64,000 nucleotides of DNA from Devosia sp. SL43 (GTDB taxonomy: Bacteria; Pseudomonadota; Alphaproteobacteria; Rhizobiales; Devosiaceae): positions 310,001-374,000 of the forward strand of contig NZ_CP063401.1 of the NCBI RefSeq assembly GCF_021729885.1. Reading direction: 5' to 3'. The notes beneath the pieces were generated by a model. That model had not been told where the DNA came from. It did not search any database and saw only the letters and a program-made list of their open reading frames with translations. Shown here one piece after another: positions 27,117 through 34,777 of this stretch. The position numbers and the translations under genes were made by a program. Position 1 is the stretch's first letter. Every line of letters starts with the position of its first letter.

Positions 27117-27890
27117 CTAGATGGCCAGGTACTCGTGCCGCAGTTCGGCATTGTCGAGCACTTCCTTGGCCGTACCGGCAAAGGCGACTTCACCGGTGTC
27201 GAGGATGACCGCCCGGTCGGCCAGCTTCAGCGCTGCCACGGCGTTTTGCTCGACGATGATGGTGGTGATGCCGAGCGGCTTGATCGAATGCAAAATGCGC
27301 TCGATCTCGTGCACGATAACCGGCGCCAGCCCCTCATAGGGCTCGTCAAGCAGCAGCAGCTTGAGGTCACGCGCCAGCGCGCGGGCAATTGCCAGCATTT
27401 GCTGCTCGCCGCCCGAAAGCGTCACGCCTTCCTGCTTGCGCCGTTCCGCCAGCCGGGGGAAACTTTGATAAATCTGCTCGAGGCTCCAGCCATTGCCTGG
27501 CGCCACCTTGGCGAGCGTCAGGTTTTCCTCGACCGTGAGGCCCGAGATGATGCGCCGATCCTCCGGCACCAACTGGATGCCGGCGCGGGCGGCCTCAAAG
27601 CTCTTCATCTGGTGGATGGGCTTGCCATCGAGCCAGATTTCGCCCTGTCGCATCTGGGGATCGTCCGTGCGGGCGATGGTGCGCAGCGTCGATGTCTTAC
27701 CGGCACCGTTGCGGCCGAGCAGCGCCAGGATTTCCCCCTTGCGCACGTCGAGCGATACGCCCTGCACGATGTAGCTCTCGCCGTAGTAGGCGTGCATGTC
27801 GCGGACGGAGAAGAACGGCCGCGTCGTCTCGACACTTGCGGCCTGGCTGTTGGTGAGAATTTGGGTTTCCATGGCGATTGCGCTCATCAA
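27117..27890 (-). CDS. LivF-like ABC transporter ATP-binding protein
   Basis: Second ATPase of a hydrophobic-amino-acid-type (HAAT) importer. The 257-residue protein has Walker A GRNGAGKTSTLRTIA near 59, the signature LSGGEQQMLAIARAL near 158, Walker B LLLLDEPYEGLAP near 178 and the LivF-specific tail. The first ~25 residues (MMSAIAMETQILTNSQAASV) are longer than usual; an internal ATG six codons in is an alternative start. Its start overlaps the stop of the LivG-like gene by four bases. Last gene of the five-gene minus-strand operon 32321-27117. Confidence 0.93.
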   Translation of the reverse strand: MMSAIAMETQILTNSQAASVETTRPFFSVRDMHAYYGESYIVQGVSLDVRKGEILALLGRNGAGKTSTLRTIARTDDPQMRQGEIWLDGKPIHQMKSFEAARAGIQLVPEDRRIISGLTVEENLTLAKVAPGNGWSLEQIYQSFPRLAERRKQEGVTLSGGEQQMLAIARALARDLKLLLLDEPYEGLAPVIVHEIERILHSIKPLGITTIIVEQNAVAALKLADRAVILDTGEVAFAGTAKEVLDNAELRHEYLAI

Positions 27891-28651
27891 TGGGTCCCTC
27901 CGAGATAGGCTTCCTGCACCTTTGGATTGCCGCGGACCTGGTCGGGCGTACCATCGGCGATGATCCGGCCCTGCGCCAGCACCGAAATCTTGTCGGCCAG
28001 CGAGAACACCACATGCATGTCATGCTCGATGATCACCTTGGTCATGCCGCGGCTCTTGATCTTCTTGAGCAGCTCGATGGTGGTGTTGGTGTCGTGCCGG
28101 CTCATGCCAGCCGTCGGCTCGTCGAGCAGCAGCAGGCGCGGATGCTGAATCAGGCACATGGCCAGCTCCATCCGCCGTTTGTCCCCGCGGCTCAGGCTGC
28201 CCGCCGTCATGTCCTGGCTGCTGCGCATGCCGACGTCTTCCAGCATATCCTCGGCTTCCTGGCGGATGGCCGTCTCGCTCTCCAGCGAGCGCAGCATGTT
28301 GAGCTTGAACGCTCCGTCACGCTTGGCGAGGGCCGGGATCATCACATTATACAACACCGAAAGATCGGCGAAGATTTCCGGCGTCTGGAACACGCGGGCA
28401 ATGCCAAGCTGGTTGATCTCGAAGGGCTTGCGACCGGTCAGGATCGCCCCATCGAACACCACAGTACCGCTGGTCGGGGCCAGCTTGCCGATGATGACAT
28501 TGAGCAAGGTCGACTTGCCCGCGCCATTGGGGCCGATGATGGCGTGGGTCTGGCCCTCTTCCACCTGCAGGTCGATATCGGCCAGGGCATGCAGCCCCCC
28601 GAAGCGCTTGTGGACATCGGCAACGTGCAGGACGACATTGGGTGTGGTCAT
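27887..28651 (-). CDS. LivG-like ABC transporter ATP-binding protein
   Basis: First ATPase of the HAAT importer, 254 residues. Walker A GPNGAGKSTLLNVIIG near 39, Walker B PRLLLLDEPTAGMS near 172, and a variant signature LSRGDKRRMELAMCL (LSxGxxRR, usual for the LivG branch rather than LSGGQ). A BCA_ABC-type C-terminus ending KVQEAYLGG follows. It pairs with the LivF-like protein as the NBD heterodimer. Confidence 0.93.
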   Translation of the reverse strand: MTTPNVVLHVADVHKRFGGLHALADIDLQVEEGQTHAIIGPNGAGKSTLLNVIIGKLAPTSGTVVFDGAILTGRKPFEINQLGIARVFQTPEIFADLSVLYNVMIPALAKRDGAFKLNMLRSLESETAIRQEAEDMLEDVGMRSSQDMTAGSLSRGDKRRMELAMCLIQHPRLLLLDEPTAGMSRHDTNTTIELLKKIKSRGMTKVIIEHDMHVVFSLADKISVLAQGRIIADGTPDQVRGNPKVQEAYLGGTH

Positions 28652-28660
28652 GGTGGCGTC

Positions 28661-29800
28661 CTATTCAGCAGGTTGCGGTTGGGGCGAGGCCTTGCCCGGA
28701 TTGGTCGGACGGCGATTGAACAGGTGGGCAATGCGTCGCACGCCCTCCATGACGCCGCCGGGCAGGAACATGACGATCAGCACGAACACCAGGCCCAGGG
28801 TCAGGAACCAGCCTTCGCCCACAAATTTGGAGCTGATGACAACGGCTGCGTGATCGAAGCCATCGGGCAGGAAATCCCAGAAGCGGGCAAGGATGGTCTC
28901 GTTGATCGAGGAAAAGATATTCTCGAAATACTTGATCAGCCAGGCGCCGATCACCGGACCCACCAGCGTACCGGCACCACCAAGGATGGTCATCAGCACC
29001 ACTTCGCCCGAGGCCGTCCACTGCATGCGCTCGGCACCGGCCAGCGGATCGGTGATGGCCAGCAGTCCACCCGCCAGCCCCGCATACATGCCGGAGATGA
29101 CGAAGGCCGCCAGTGTATAGGGCCTGGTGTTGAAGCCGGTATAGTTCATGCGCGTCTGGTTGGACTTGATGCCCTTGAGCATCATGCCGAAGGGCGAGCC
29201 GGTAATGCGCTGGGCGATGAAGAAGGCGACGATCAGGAAGCCGGCGCAGAAATAGAAGCCGGCATAGCCACCGAGCGATTGTCCAAACAGGGTTGGCGAG
29301 GGCAGGCCCGGTGCCGCTGCCGAGAACATCCGATCGACATAGCGCGGATCCTGAAGCGTGAGCTGCAGCCCGGTCTCGCCATTGGTAATCGGCGTCAGCA
29401 CCGAATAGGCCAGATTGTAGCACATCTGGGCGAATGCCAGTGTCAGGATGGAGAAGTAGATGCCCGAGCGGCGCAGGCTTACATAGCCGATCAGCAGTGC
29501 GAACAGCCCCGAGATGACAACGGCGAAGATCATCGCGGGCAGGGCATCCATGCTCAACAGCTTGAACGACCAGACCGCAGCATAGGAGCCGACGCCGAAG
29601 AACGCGGCATGGCCAAAGCTCAGATAGCCGGTGAGACCGAAGAGGATATTGAACCCAACCGCAAAGATCGCAAAGATCGTGAAGCGGTTGAGCAGGTCCG
29701 GATAGGCCGCGCCGAACGGTTGCAGCCAGATCGGCATGGCGAGCACAGCGAGGGAGAAGCCGAGGAACAGGAAGAGGTCTTTGCGCGGCATGGCCAGCAT
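28661..29800 (-). CDS. LivM-like ABC transporter permease
   Basis: The 379-residue product has about ten transmembrane helices with the permease motif [21 protein letters not shown] near residue 50 and [15 protein letters not shown] near 290, both characteristic of LivM. The N-terminus ([15 protein letters not shown]) is a normal uncleaved helix and the C-terminus is a charged cytoplasmic tail. Two bases separate its start from the stop of the LivH-like permease, and nine bases from the next gene. Confidence 0.92.
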   Translation of the reverse strand: MLAMPRKDLFLFLGFSLAVLAMPIWLQPFGAAYPDLLNRFTIFAIFAVGFNILFGLTGYLSFGHAAFFGVGSYAAVWSFKLLSMDALPAMIFAVVISGLFALLIGYVSLRRSGIYFSILTLAFAQMCYNLAYSVLTPITNGETGLQLTLQDPRYVDRMFSAAAPGLPSPTLFGQSLGGYAGFYFCAGFLIVAFFIAQRITGSPFGMMLKGIKSNQTRMNYTGFNTRPYTLAAFVISGMYAGLAGGLLAITDPLAGAERMQWTASGEVVLMTILGGAGTLVGPVIGAWLIKYFENIFSSINETILARFWDFLPDGFDHAAVVISSKFVGEGWFLTLGLVFVLIVMFLPGGVMEGVRRIAHLFNRRPTNPGKASPQPQPAE

Positions 29801-29801
29801 A

Positions 29802-30833
29802 TCAGGCCTCCATCACGCCGCGGCGGCCAAGCAGACCACGCGGGCGAACCAGTAGAATGATGACGGCGACGAGATAGATGATGATCTGGTCGATGCCGGG
29901 GACGATCGCCTTGACCTGCGTCATTGAGGCAAAGGACTGCAGGATGCCGAGCAGGAAGCCTGCGGCCACGGCGCCGGGCAGCGAGCCCATGCCACCAACG
30001 ACCACCACCACGAAGCTCAGCACCAGGAAGTCCATGCCGACATGGTAGTTCGGCGGCAGGAGTGGCGTGTACATTACGCCCGCGAGGCCGGCGACCACGG
30101 CGGCCAGCCCGAACATGATGGTGAAGCGTCGGTCGATATTGATGCCGAGCAGTCCGACCGTCTCACGATCGGCCATGCCGGCGCGAACCACCATGCCGAA
30201 GGTCGTAAACTGCAGGAAAGCGAAGACGCCACCGATGATGACGGCCGCAAAGAGGAAGTAGACCAGCCGCCAGATGGGGTAGGTGATGATGTTGGCCTGC
30301 ATGCCCAGCCAGGCACCGATATCGGCCGCGCCGCGCAGGTCTTCCGGCATCGGCTGCGGGATCGGATTGGGTCCGAAGACCGACTTAATGATTTCCTGCG
30401 CCACGATGGCAAGACCAAAAGTCACAAGAATCTGTTCGGCATGCGGGCGTTTGTAGAAGTGCTTGATGATGCCGCGCTCGAGCGCGATGCCGATCACCAG
30501 CATGACCGGAATGGTGAGGATGATCGAGAACGGCACCGAGTAGTTGACCAGCACCGCACCGAAATCGCCAAACCAGGCCTGCACCAGCGGCGCCCGCACT
30601 TCCAGTGGCTGCCCCCAGGGTGAAAGCTGGGTGGGATCGATGGTCACGGTCTCCAGCGTCAGGATCTGCCGGAACAGCACGGCGCAGAATGATCCGAGCA
30701 TGAACAGCGCGCCATGCGCGAAATTGACCACGCCCAGCGTGCCGAACACCAATGTCAGCCCAAGCGCGATCAGCGCATAAGCGCTTCCCTTGTCGAGGCC
30801 GTTGAGAAACTGCAGAAAGATGACTTCGAACAT
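29802..30833 (-). CDS. LivH-like ABC transporter permease
   Basis: The 343-residue product has eight or nine helices and LivH landmarks [20 protein letters not shown] near residue 22 and [19 protein letters not shown] near 270. It carries an insertion of about 45 residues between the first helices (residues 50-95, [19 protein letters not shown] region) compared with the ~300-residue E. coli protein. Preceded by a 132-bp gap containing a strong hairpin that separates it from the binding-protein gene. Confidence 0.92.
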   Translation of the reverse strand: MFEVIFLQFLNGLDKGSAYALIALGLTLVFGTLGVVNFAHGALFMLGSFCAVLFRQILTLETVTIDPTQLSPWGQPLEVRAPLVQAWFGDFGAVLVNYSVPFSIILTIPVMLVIGIALERGIIKHFYKRPHAEQILVTFGLAIVAQEIIKSVFGPNPIPQPMPEDLRGAADIGAWLGMQANIITYPIWRLVYFLFAAVIIGGVFAFLQFTTFGMVVRAGMADRETVGLLGINIDRRFTIMFGLAAVVAGLAGVMYTPLLPPNYHVGMDFLVLSFVVVVVGGMGSLPGAVAAGFLLGILQSFASMTQVKAIVPGIDQIIIYLVAVIILLVRPRGLLGRRGVMEA

Positions 30834-30935
30834 CGTGTGCTCCGATCGAGCCTCAATCGTCCAGCGGCCCCATGATAGACCTGTCGAACCACAAGGCGTG
30901 GCGCGTCAGCCGGTAATGAGGCCTGCTGGGAAAAG

Positions 30936-30958
30936 GCCCGCCCCGTAACGGGGCGGGC
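30936..30958 (-). terminator. Hairpin between binding-protein and permease genes (partial terminator)
   Basis: Read on the minus strand, GCCCGCCCCG-TTA-CGGGGCGGGC is a 10-bp GC stem followed by CTTTTCCC. It lies 8 bp after the stop of the binding-protein gene. Such intra-operon hairpins commonly stabilise the upstream message and reduce readthrough, giving an excess of binding protein over membrane components. Confidence 0.8.
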
Positions 30959-30965
30959 ACAAGCA

Positions 30966-32321
30966 TCAGCACATCGGTGCAGGTTCTGCCGGCCCGAGCT
31001 CGCCGCCAAAGATCGATGGATCGTAGGCCACCTTGTCGCGCGGGATTTCCTCGACGATGCTGAGCACGTCGTACTCGCTCGTTGGGTTCTCGTTACCCTG
31101 CACGACAAGCACGTTCTTGATGCACTGGTGGTCCTCGGCGCGATAGAGCGTCGGGCCATTGCCCATGCCGTCGAACTCGTGGCCTTCCAGCGCCTTAATC
31201 ACTTCTGGCGGATAGAAGGTGCCGGCGCGCTCGCAGGCATCGGCATAGAGCAGGGCCTGCACGTAGGCGGTGTGGGCCGCCTGCGACGGCGGGGCACCGT
31301 AGGCTGCGCCGAACGACTTGGTGAAGGCGATCGTCCCTGGATCCTGCAGGTTCCAGTGCCAGTTGGAGGTGCCGTAGATACCCTTGATATTGGCGCCGGC
31401 GCCCTTGGCCATCAGTTCGGAGAACAGCGGTACGACGATCTGGAAGTCCTTGCCGTTAGCCTGGCGGTCGCGCATGCCGAACTGCACAGCCTGGGTCAGC
31501 GAGTTGACCATGTCGTTGCCGTAGTGGTTGAGGATCAGCACGTCGGCGCCCGAATTCAGCACCGGCGTCAGGAACTGGCTGAAGTCGCCGGCGCCGAGCG
31601 GCGTACGGACGGCTTGGACAGTCGACCAGCCGAGAGCCTCGGTAGCGGCCTTCATCGACTCTTCCTGGGTCCAGCCCCAGGTATAGTCTGCCGTCAGGTG
31701 GTAGGCCTTGCGATCGGCGCCATAGGCACCGACGATCGCCGGCGCCAGGCCGATACCCGACTGGTAGGCGTTGAAGAAATGGCGGAAGCCGTAACGCTTC
31801 TTGTCTTTGCCGGTCGTGTCGTTGGAATGGGTCAGACCCGCCATGAAGATGACGCCCATTTCCTGGCACAGGCCCTGAACGGCGATGGCTTCGGCCGAGG
31901 ACGAACCGCCGGACACCATGATGGCGCCGTCGCGTTCGATCATACGGGTTGCGCCGGCGCGGGCCACGTCGGCCTTGGTCTGGCTATCCGAGGTCACGAA
32001 AGCGACCTTCTTGCCCAGGATGCCGTTGCCTTTGAGGGCACTCGGGCTCAGCACGTTGATCAGCCCGCCATCGCCTTCGCCGTTGAGATGCTTTACGGCC
32101 AGCTCATACGCCTTCTGCTCGTCCGCACCTTCTTCGGCATAGGCGCCGGTCAGCGGCAGGTTGAGACCGAAGGTAACGGTGTCGCCGGTAGGGTTGTTGC
32201 AGAATTCCTGGGCCCAGGCGCCCTTGGTGAACATGAGGGGCGCAACGCCCGTGCCAATAATGCCGGCCATGCCGGTCTGCAGCACCCGACGGCGGCTAAG
32301 GCCACGCTTCAAAAGTGTCAT
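30966..32321 (-). CDS. HAAT-type ABC substrate-binding protein, Tat-exported
   Basis: From ATG at 32321 (AAGGAGG upstream) the product has 451 residues. The N-terminus carries a twin-arginine signal (LLKRGLSRRRVLQTG then a hydrophobic stretch, ending TKGAWAQ), so the protein should be exported folded. The mature part is a type I periplasmic binding fold: VTFGLNLPLTGAYAEEG, SGGSSSAEAIAVQGLC, HLTADYTWGWTQEESM, VLILNHYGNDM. Cys residues lie at both ends of the mature chain (EFCNNP and the terminal PAPMC), possibly a disulfide. It belongs to the large Leu/Ile/Val, urea and amide binding family; ligand unknown. Divergent from the ScfR-type regulator. Confidence 0.9.
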   Translation of the reverse strand: MTLLKRGLSRRRVLQTGMAGIIGTGVAPLMFTKGAWAQEFCNNPTGDTVTFGLNLPLTGAYAEEGADEQKAYELAVKHLNGEGDGGLINVLSPSALKGNGILGKKVAFVTSDSQTKADVARAGATRMIERDGAIMVSGGSSSAEAIAVQGLCQEMGVIFMAGLTHSNDTTGKDKKRYGFRHFFNAYQSGIGLAPAIVGAYGADRKAYHLTADYTWGWTQEESMKAATEALGWSTVQAVRTPLGAGDFSQFLTPVLNSGADVLILNHYGNDMVNSLTQAVQFGMRDRQANGKDFQIVVPLFSELMAKGAGANIKGIYGTSNWHWNLQDPGTIAFTKSFGAAYGAPPSQAAHTAYVQALLYADACERAGTFYPPEVIKALEGHEFDGMGNGPTLYRAEDHQCIKNVLVVQGNENPTSEYDVLSIVEEIPRDKVAYDPSIFGGELGPAEPAPMC

Positions 32322-32422
32322 CAATTTCCTCCTTTTGGCGCGGGGCGACCGATGCATAGCCAGCAGCTCACCGCACCGCGATATTTCCACTGCTAGAAAA
32401 CGACAGCAATAGTCCGTTGTAA

Positions 32423-32441
32423 TTACAGCGATATTCTGTAA
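32423..32441. promoter_or_regulatory. Inverted repeat in the ABC operon / ScfR regulator intergenic region
   Basis: TTACAG-CGATATT-CTGTAA is a perfect 6-bp inverted repeat with a 7-bp spacer inside an AT-rich 179-bp region between divergent starts at 32321 and 32501. A TGTAATTACA palindrome (32419-32428) overlaps its left arm. The position, about 60 bp before the regulator start and 100 bp before the transporter start, suits an operator for the XRE regulator, but the factor is not known. Confidence 0.5.
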
Positions 32442-32500
32442 ATTGTTGTTCTGAATTGTCGTAACATCAGTCAAGATGTTGACAAAGGGGAGGGTCGTGC

Positions 32501-34123
32501 ATGCGCGCGCCAATCGGCTTTCGCATCAGCAACAGGCGGAAATCGCTGAAGATTTCCCAGGCGGCTCTCGCCAGGAGCCTGGGCATTTCGGCCAGTTATC
32601 TCAACCTTATCGAGAACAACAAACGCGATATCGGCGGCTCCCTCCTCAACCGGGTGGCTGCCCAACTGGCCATCGACATCGATGAACTGGCAGGTCGCAG
32701 CGAGCAAAAGCTGCTGCAGGACCTCGAAGAGGCCTTTGCCGACCCCATGGTCGAGTCGTTGCCGTTCCGCCCCGACGAGCGGCGCGAACTGGTCGCACAA
32801 TACCCAGCCAGCGCTGCCGCCCTGGCCCGCATGCATCGCGCCTATGCCGGCGCTATTTCCAACGCCGATGCTTACGCCGATCGCCTGCGCTCGGACCCGT
32901 TGCTGAGCCAGTTGCTGCATCAAATTCTCTCGGGCGTAACCGCGATCCGTTCCAGCGCCGAAATCCTGGAGTACACCACCGATCTCGACGACGCCGAGCG
33001 CCAGCGCTTTCTCGCTGCCATCGGCCGCGAGACCCGTACGCTGTCCGATGTAGCGCGCAATCTCATCGGTCAGTTCGATACGTCCAGTCAGATCAGGCGC
33101 AGTGTCTCGCCCGCGCGCGAGATCGACGATCTCATTATCGAGCGCGAGAACCACTTCGCTTCCCTCGAAGACGTCGCCGACCGTTTGCGGCAAGACATCC
33201 AGCATACTGGGCCATTTGGGGTGGCAACACTGACCGACGTGCTGGAGCGGGACTTCGATGTAACCGTGCGTATCGGCGGCCCGCCCGATGAGGCGGACTT
33301 CCCCGGCCAGTACCGTTTCGACCCGCTTACACGCCAGATCTGGTTCCAGGGTGCCACGACCCTGGCGACGCGCCAGTTCCAGCTGGCCCGCCTCTATGGC
33401 GAGCTGGCAGCGGCTGATGCCATCGCCAGCACGCTCGAAAGCGCCGTCCTGTCGACCCCCACCGCCCGCCGGCTGGCGTCTCGCGCTGTCGGATCCTACC
33501 TCGCCGGAGCAATAGTGTTCCCCTATTCCCGCTTCCTGGCCGATGCCGAAGGCGCCGCCTATGACATCGATCATCTGCGCCAAACCTACCACGCCAGCTT
33601 CGAACAGGTGGCCCATCGCCTCGTCACCCTGCGCCGGCCGGGGGAGGAGGGCATACCCTTCGGCTTCCTGCGCTCCGACCCTGCCGGACGCCTGACCAAG
33701 CATTTCCCGCTGCCGGGCCTGCTGCTGCCCAATAGCGGCCACGCCTGCCCGCTCTGGGCCATCTACGGCGCCTTCCGCACCCCAGACGTCCCGTTGCGCC
33801 AGGTCGTCCGCTTCTCCGACGGCTCGCGCTACCTGTTTCTCGCCCGCACGGTGCAGCGCCGCACGTCCTCCTTCCGCGAACCGGCAGCGGCGGTATCGGT
33901 GATGCTGGCCTGCGATGTGCTCCACGCCGATCGCACCATCTATGGCTCCGGCCTCGACCTCTCCGATCAATCCGCCGACATTCCCGTCGGTCCGAGCTGT
34001 CGCCTCTGCACCCGCCGCGACTGCGCCAGTCGTCAGGAGGAGACCCTGTCGCCCGGAGGCGGCCAGTCCCGCACACGCGGTCCGCTGCTGCCATCAGCAA
34101 TACCGCTTGGCGATCCCGCATGA
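32501..34123 (+). CDS. ScfR/RamB-type XRE regulator with internal HisKA-like (DHp) segment
   Basis: The 540-residue product has an XRE helix-turn-helix at about 8-62 (KISQAALARSLGISASYLNL), a HisKA-like segment at about 131-190, an ImmA/IrrE (M78)-like region at about 205-330 and the ScfR C-terminal domain with PSCRLCTRRDCAS near 506. In the HisKA-like part His140 lies seven residues before TAIRSSAEIL, exactly the spacing of the phospho-acceptor His in kinases; it aligns without gaps to the DHp of the kinase encoded two genes downstream. The Glu next to His and the Pro of the H-box are absent and there is no ATPase domain. In the M78 part the HExxH motif is replaced (FQLARLYGEL), so it is not a peptidase. 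RamB/ScfR relatives sense acyl-CoA or short-chain-acid status and control acetate or propionate genes (family knowledge). AAAGGGGAGGG precedes ATG 32501. Confidence 0.9.
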   Translation: MRAPIGFRISNRRKSLKISQAALARSLGISASYLNLIENNKRDIGGSLLNRVAAQLAIDIDELAGRSEQKLLQDLEEAFADPMVESLPFRPDERRELVAQYPASAAALARMHRAYAGAISNADAYADRLRSDPLLSQLLHQILSGVTAIRSSAEILEYTTDLDDAERQRFLAAIGRETRTLSDVARNLIGQFDTSSQIRRSVSPAREIDDLIIERENHFASLEDVADRLRQDIQHTGPFGVATLTDVLERDFDVTVRIGGPPDEADFPGQYRFDPLTRQIWFQGATTLATRQFQLARLYGELAAADAIASTLESAVLSTPTARRLASRAVGSYLAGAIVFPYSRFLADAEGAAYDIDHLRQTYHASFEQVAHRLVTLRRPGEEGIPFGFLRSDPAGRLTKHFPLPGLLLPNSGHACPLWAIYGAFRTPDVPLRQVVRFSDGSRYLFLARTVQRRTSSFREPAAAVSVMLACDVLHADRTIYGSGLDLSDQSADIPVGPSCRLCTRRDCASRQEETLSPGGGQSRTRGPLLPSAIPLGDPA

Positions 34124-34141
34124 TTGCGCTTTAGTGTGCAG

Positions 34142-34169
34142 ACATTCGCAGTGGGGAGACTGCGGATGT
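34142..34169 (+). promoter_or_regulatory. Hairpin between ScfR-type gene and response regulator
   Basis: ACATTCGCAGT-GGGGAG-ACTGCGGATGT pairs over 11 positions with one G-T pair, 14 bp before the start of the receiver gene. No T-run follows, so it could be a processing site, translational control element or operator rather than a terminator. Confidence 0.45.
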
Positions 34170-34182
34170 TTCAGGGGGGATT

Positions 34183-34566
34183 TTGACAATCGACATTCTC
34201 ATTGCCGAGGATGAACCGAGTATTCTCGAATCGCTCGATTTCATCTTGCGGCGCGCTGGCTGGAACGTCAGTTCGGTGACCGATGGCGACGCTGTGCTTG
34301 GCGCCGTGCAGCGCCTGCATCCGCGCATGGTGGTGCTCGATATCATGCTGCCCAAGCGCAGTGGTTTCGACGTGCTCAAGCAGATCCGTGCCAATGCAGA
34401 TCTGCGGTCCATGCCGGTGCTGATCCTGACCGCAAAGGGCCAGCAGCAGGACCGACGTACCGCCGAGGAACTGGGCGCAGACGGCTTCGTCACCAAGCCC
34501 TATGCCAATGCGGATGTGGTCGGGGCGGTGCGTCAACTGCTGGGCGAAAATGGCGGACCGGCGTAA
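34183..34566 (+). CDS. Stand-alone receiver (CheY-like) response regulator
   Basis: The 127-residue product is a single receiver domain with all conserved residues: acidic pocket Glu9-Asp10, phospho-acceptor Asp53 (VVLDIMLPKRSG), Thr83 (LILTAKG) and Lys105 (VTKPYANADV). There is no output domain, so it must act through protein contacts or phosphotransfer. Start is TTG 34183 after a GGGGGGA ribosome-binding site. Its 3' end overlaps the next gene by 17 bp. Natural partners are the downstream kinase (34777-37479) and possibly the HisKA-like segment of the upstream regulator. Confidence 0.92.
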   Translation: MTIDILIAEDEPSILESLDFILRRAGWNVSSVTDGDAVLGAVQRLHPRMVVLDIMLPKRSGFDVLKQIRANADLRSMPVLILTAKGQQQDRRTAEELGADGFVTKPYANADVVGAVRQLLGENGGPA

Positions 34567-34777
34567 GCTCGAAGCCGGCATGGCGGTTCTGACCATCTTC
34601 GGCGCGCTGCTGCTGCTGCCGCCGCTGGTCTACGTCTTCAACCAGCCGATCAGCCATCTGGGCGTGCCGCAGATCGTCATCTACCTTTTTGCGGTGTGGC
34701 TGTTGCTCATCATCGCCACGGCGCTGCTGACCCGCGCCTTGCCACGCGAAGACTCGTCCGCGGCGGAGGACGACTGA
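34550..34777 (+). CDS. Small two-helix membrane protein preceding symporter-kinase
   Basis: The 75-residue product starts MADRRKLEAGMAVLTIFGAL and has two hydrophobic helices (about 10-30 and 42-62) with a short loop (NQPISHLGVPQI) and an acidic C-terminus. It overlaps the receiver gene by 17 bp and the kinase by one base (TGATG), so it is coupled to both. Similar small membrane proteins sit before sodium-solute symporters (small subunits) and before the symporter-kinase gene cbrA in pseudomonads (CbrX); I infer an accessory subunit of the sensor, not a free-standing function. Confidence 0.8.
   Translation: MADRRKLEAGMAVLTIFGALLLLPPLVYVFNQPISHLGVPQIVIYLFAVWLLLIIATALLTRALPREDSSAAEDD

Noticed and set aside
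27878..29860. 660-codon open frame antisense to the LivF/G/M-like genes
   Set aside because: Composition is His/Gln/Asp/Arg-rich without any motif, and the sense strand encodes three unmistakable ABC components. It is the usual antisense shadow of GC-rich codon bias.
31128..32396. 422-codon open frame antisense to the substrate-binding protein gene
   Set aside because: Overlaps a full Tat-signal binding protein on the other strand and shows no domain.
33377..33412. Functional ImmA/IrrE metallopeptidase in the XRE regulator
   Set aside because: HExxH is replaced by RLYGE in the aligned position, so no zinc peptidase site.
32471..33970. 499-codon open frame antisense to the ScfR-type regulator
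   Set aside because: The sense frame has HTH, DHp-like and ScfR domains; the antisense has none.
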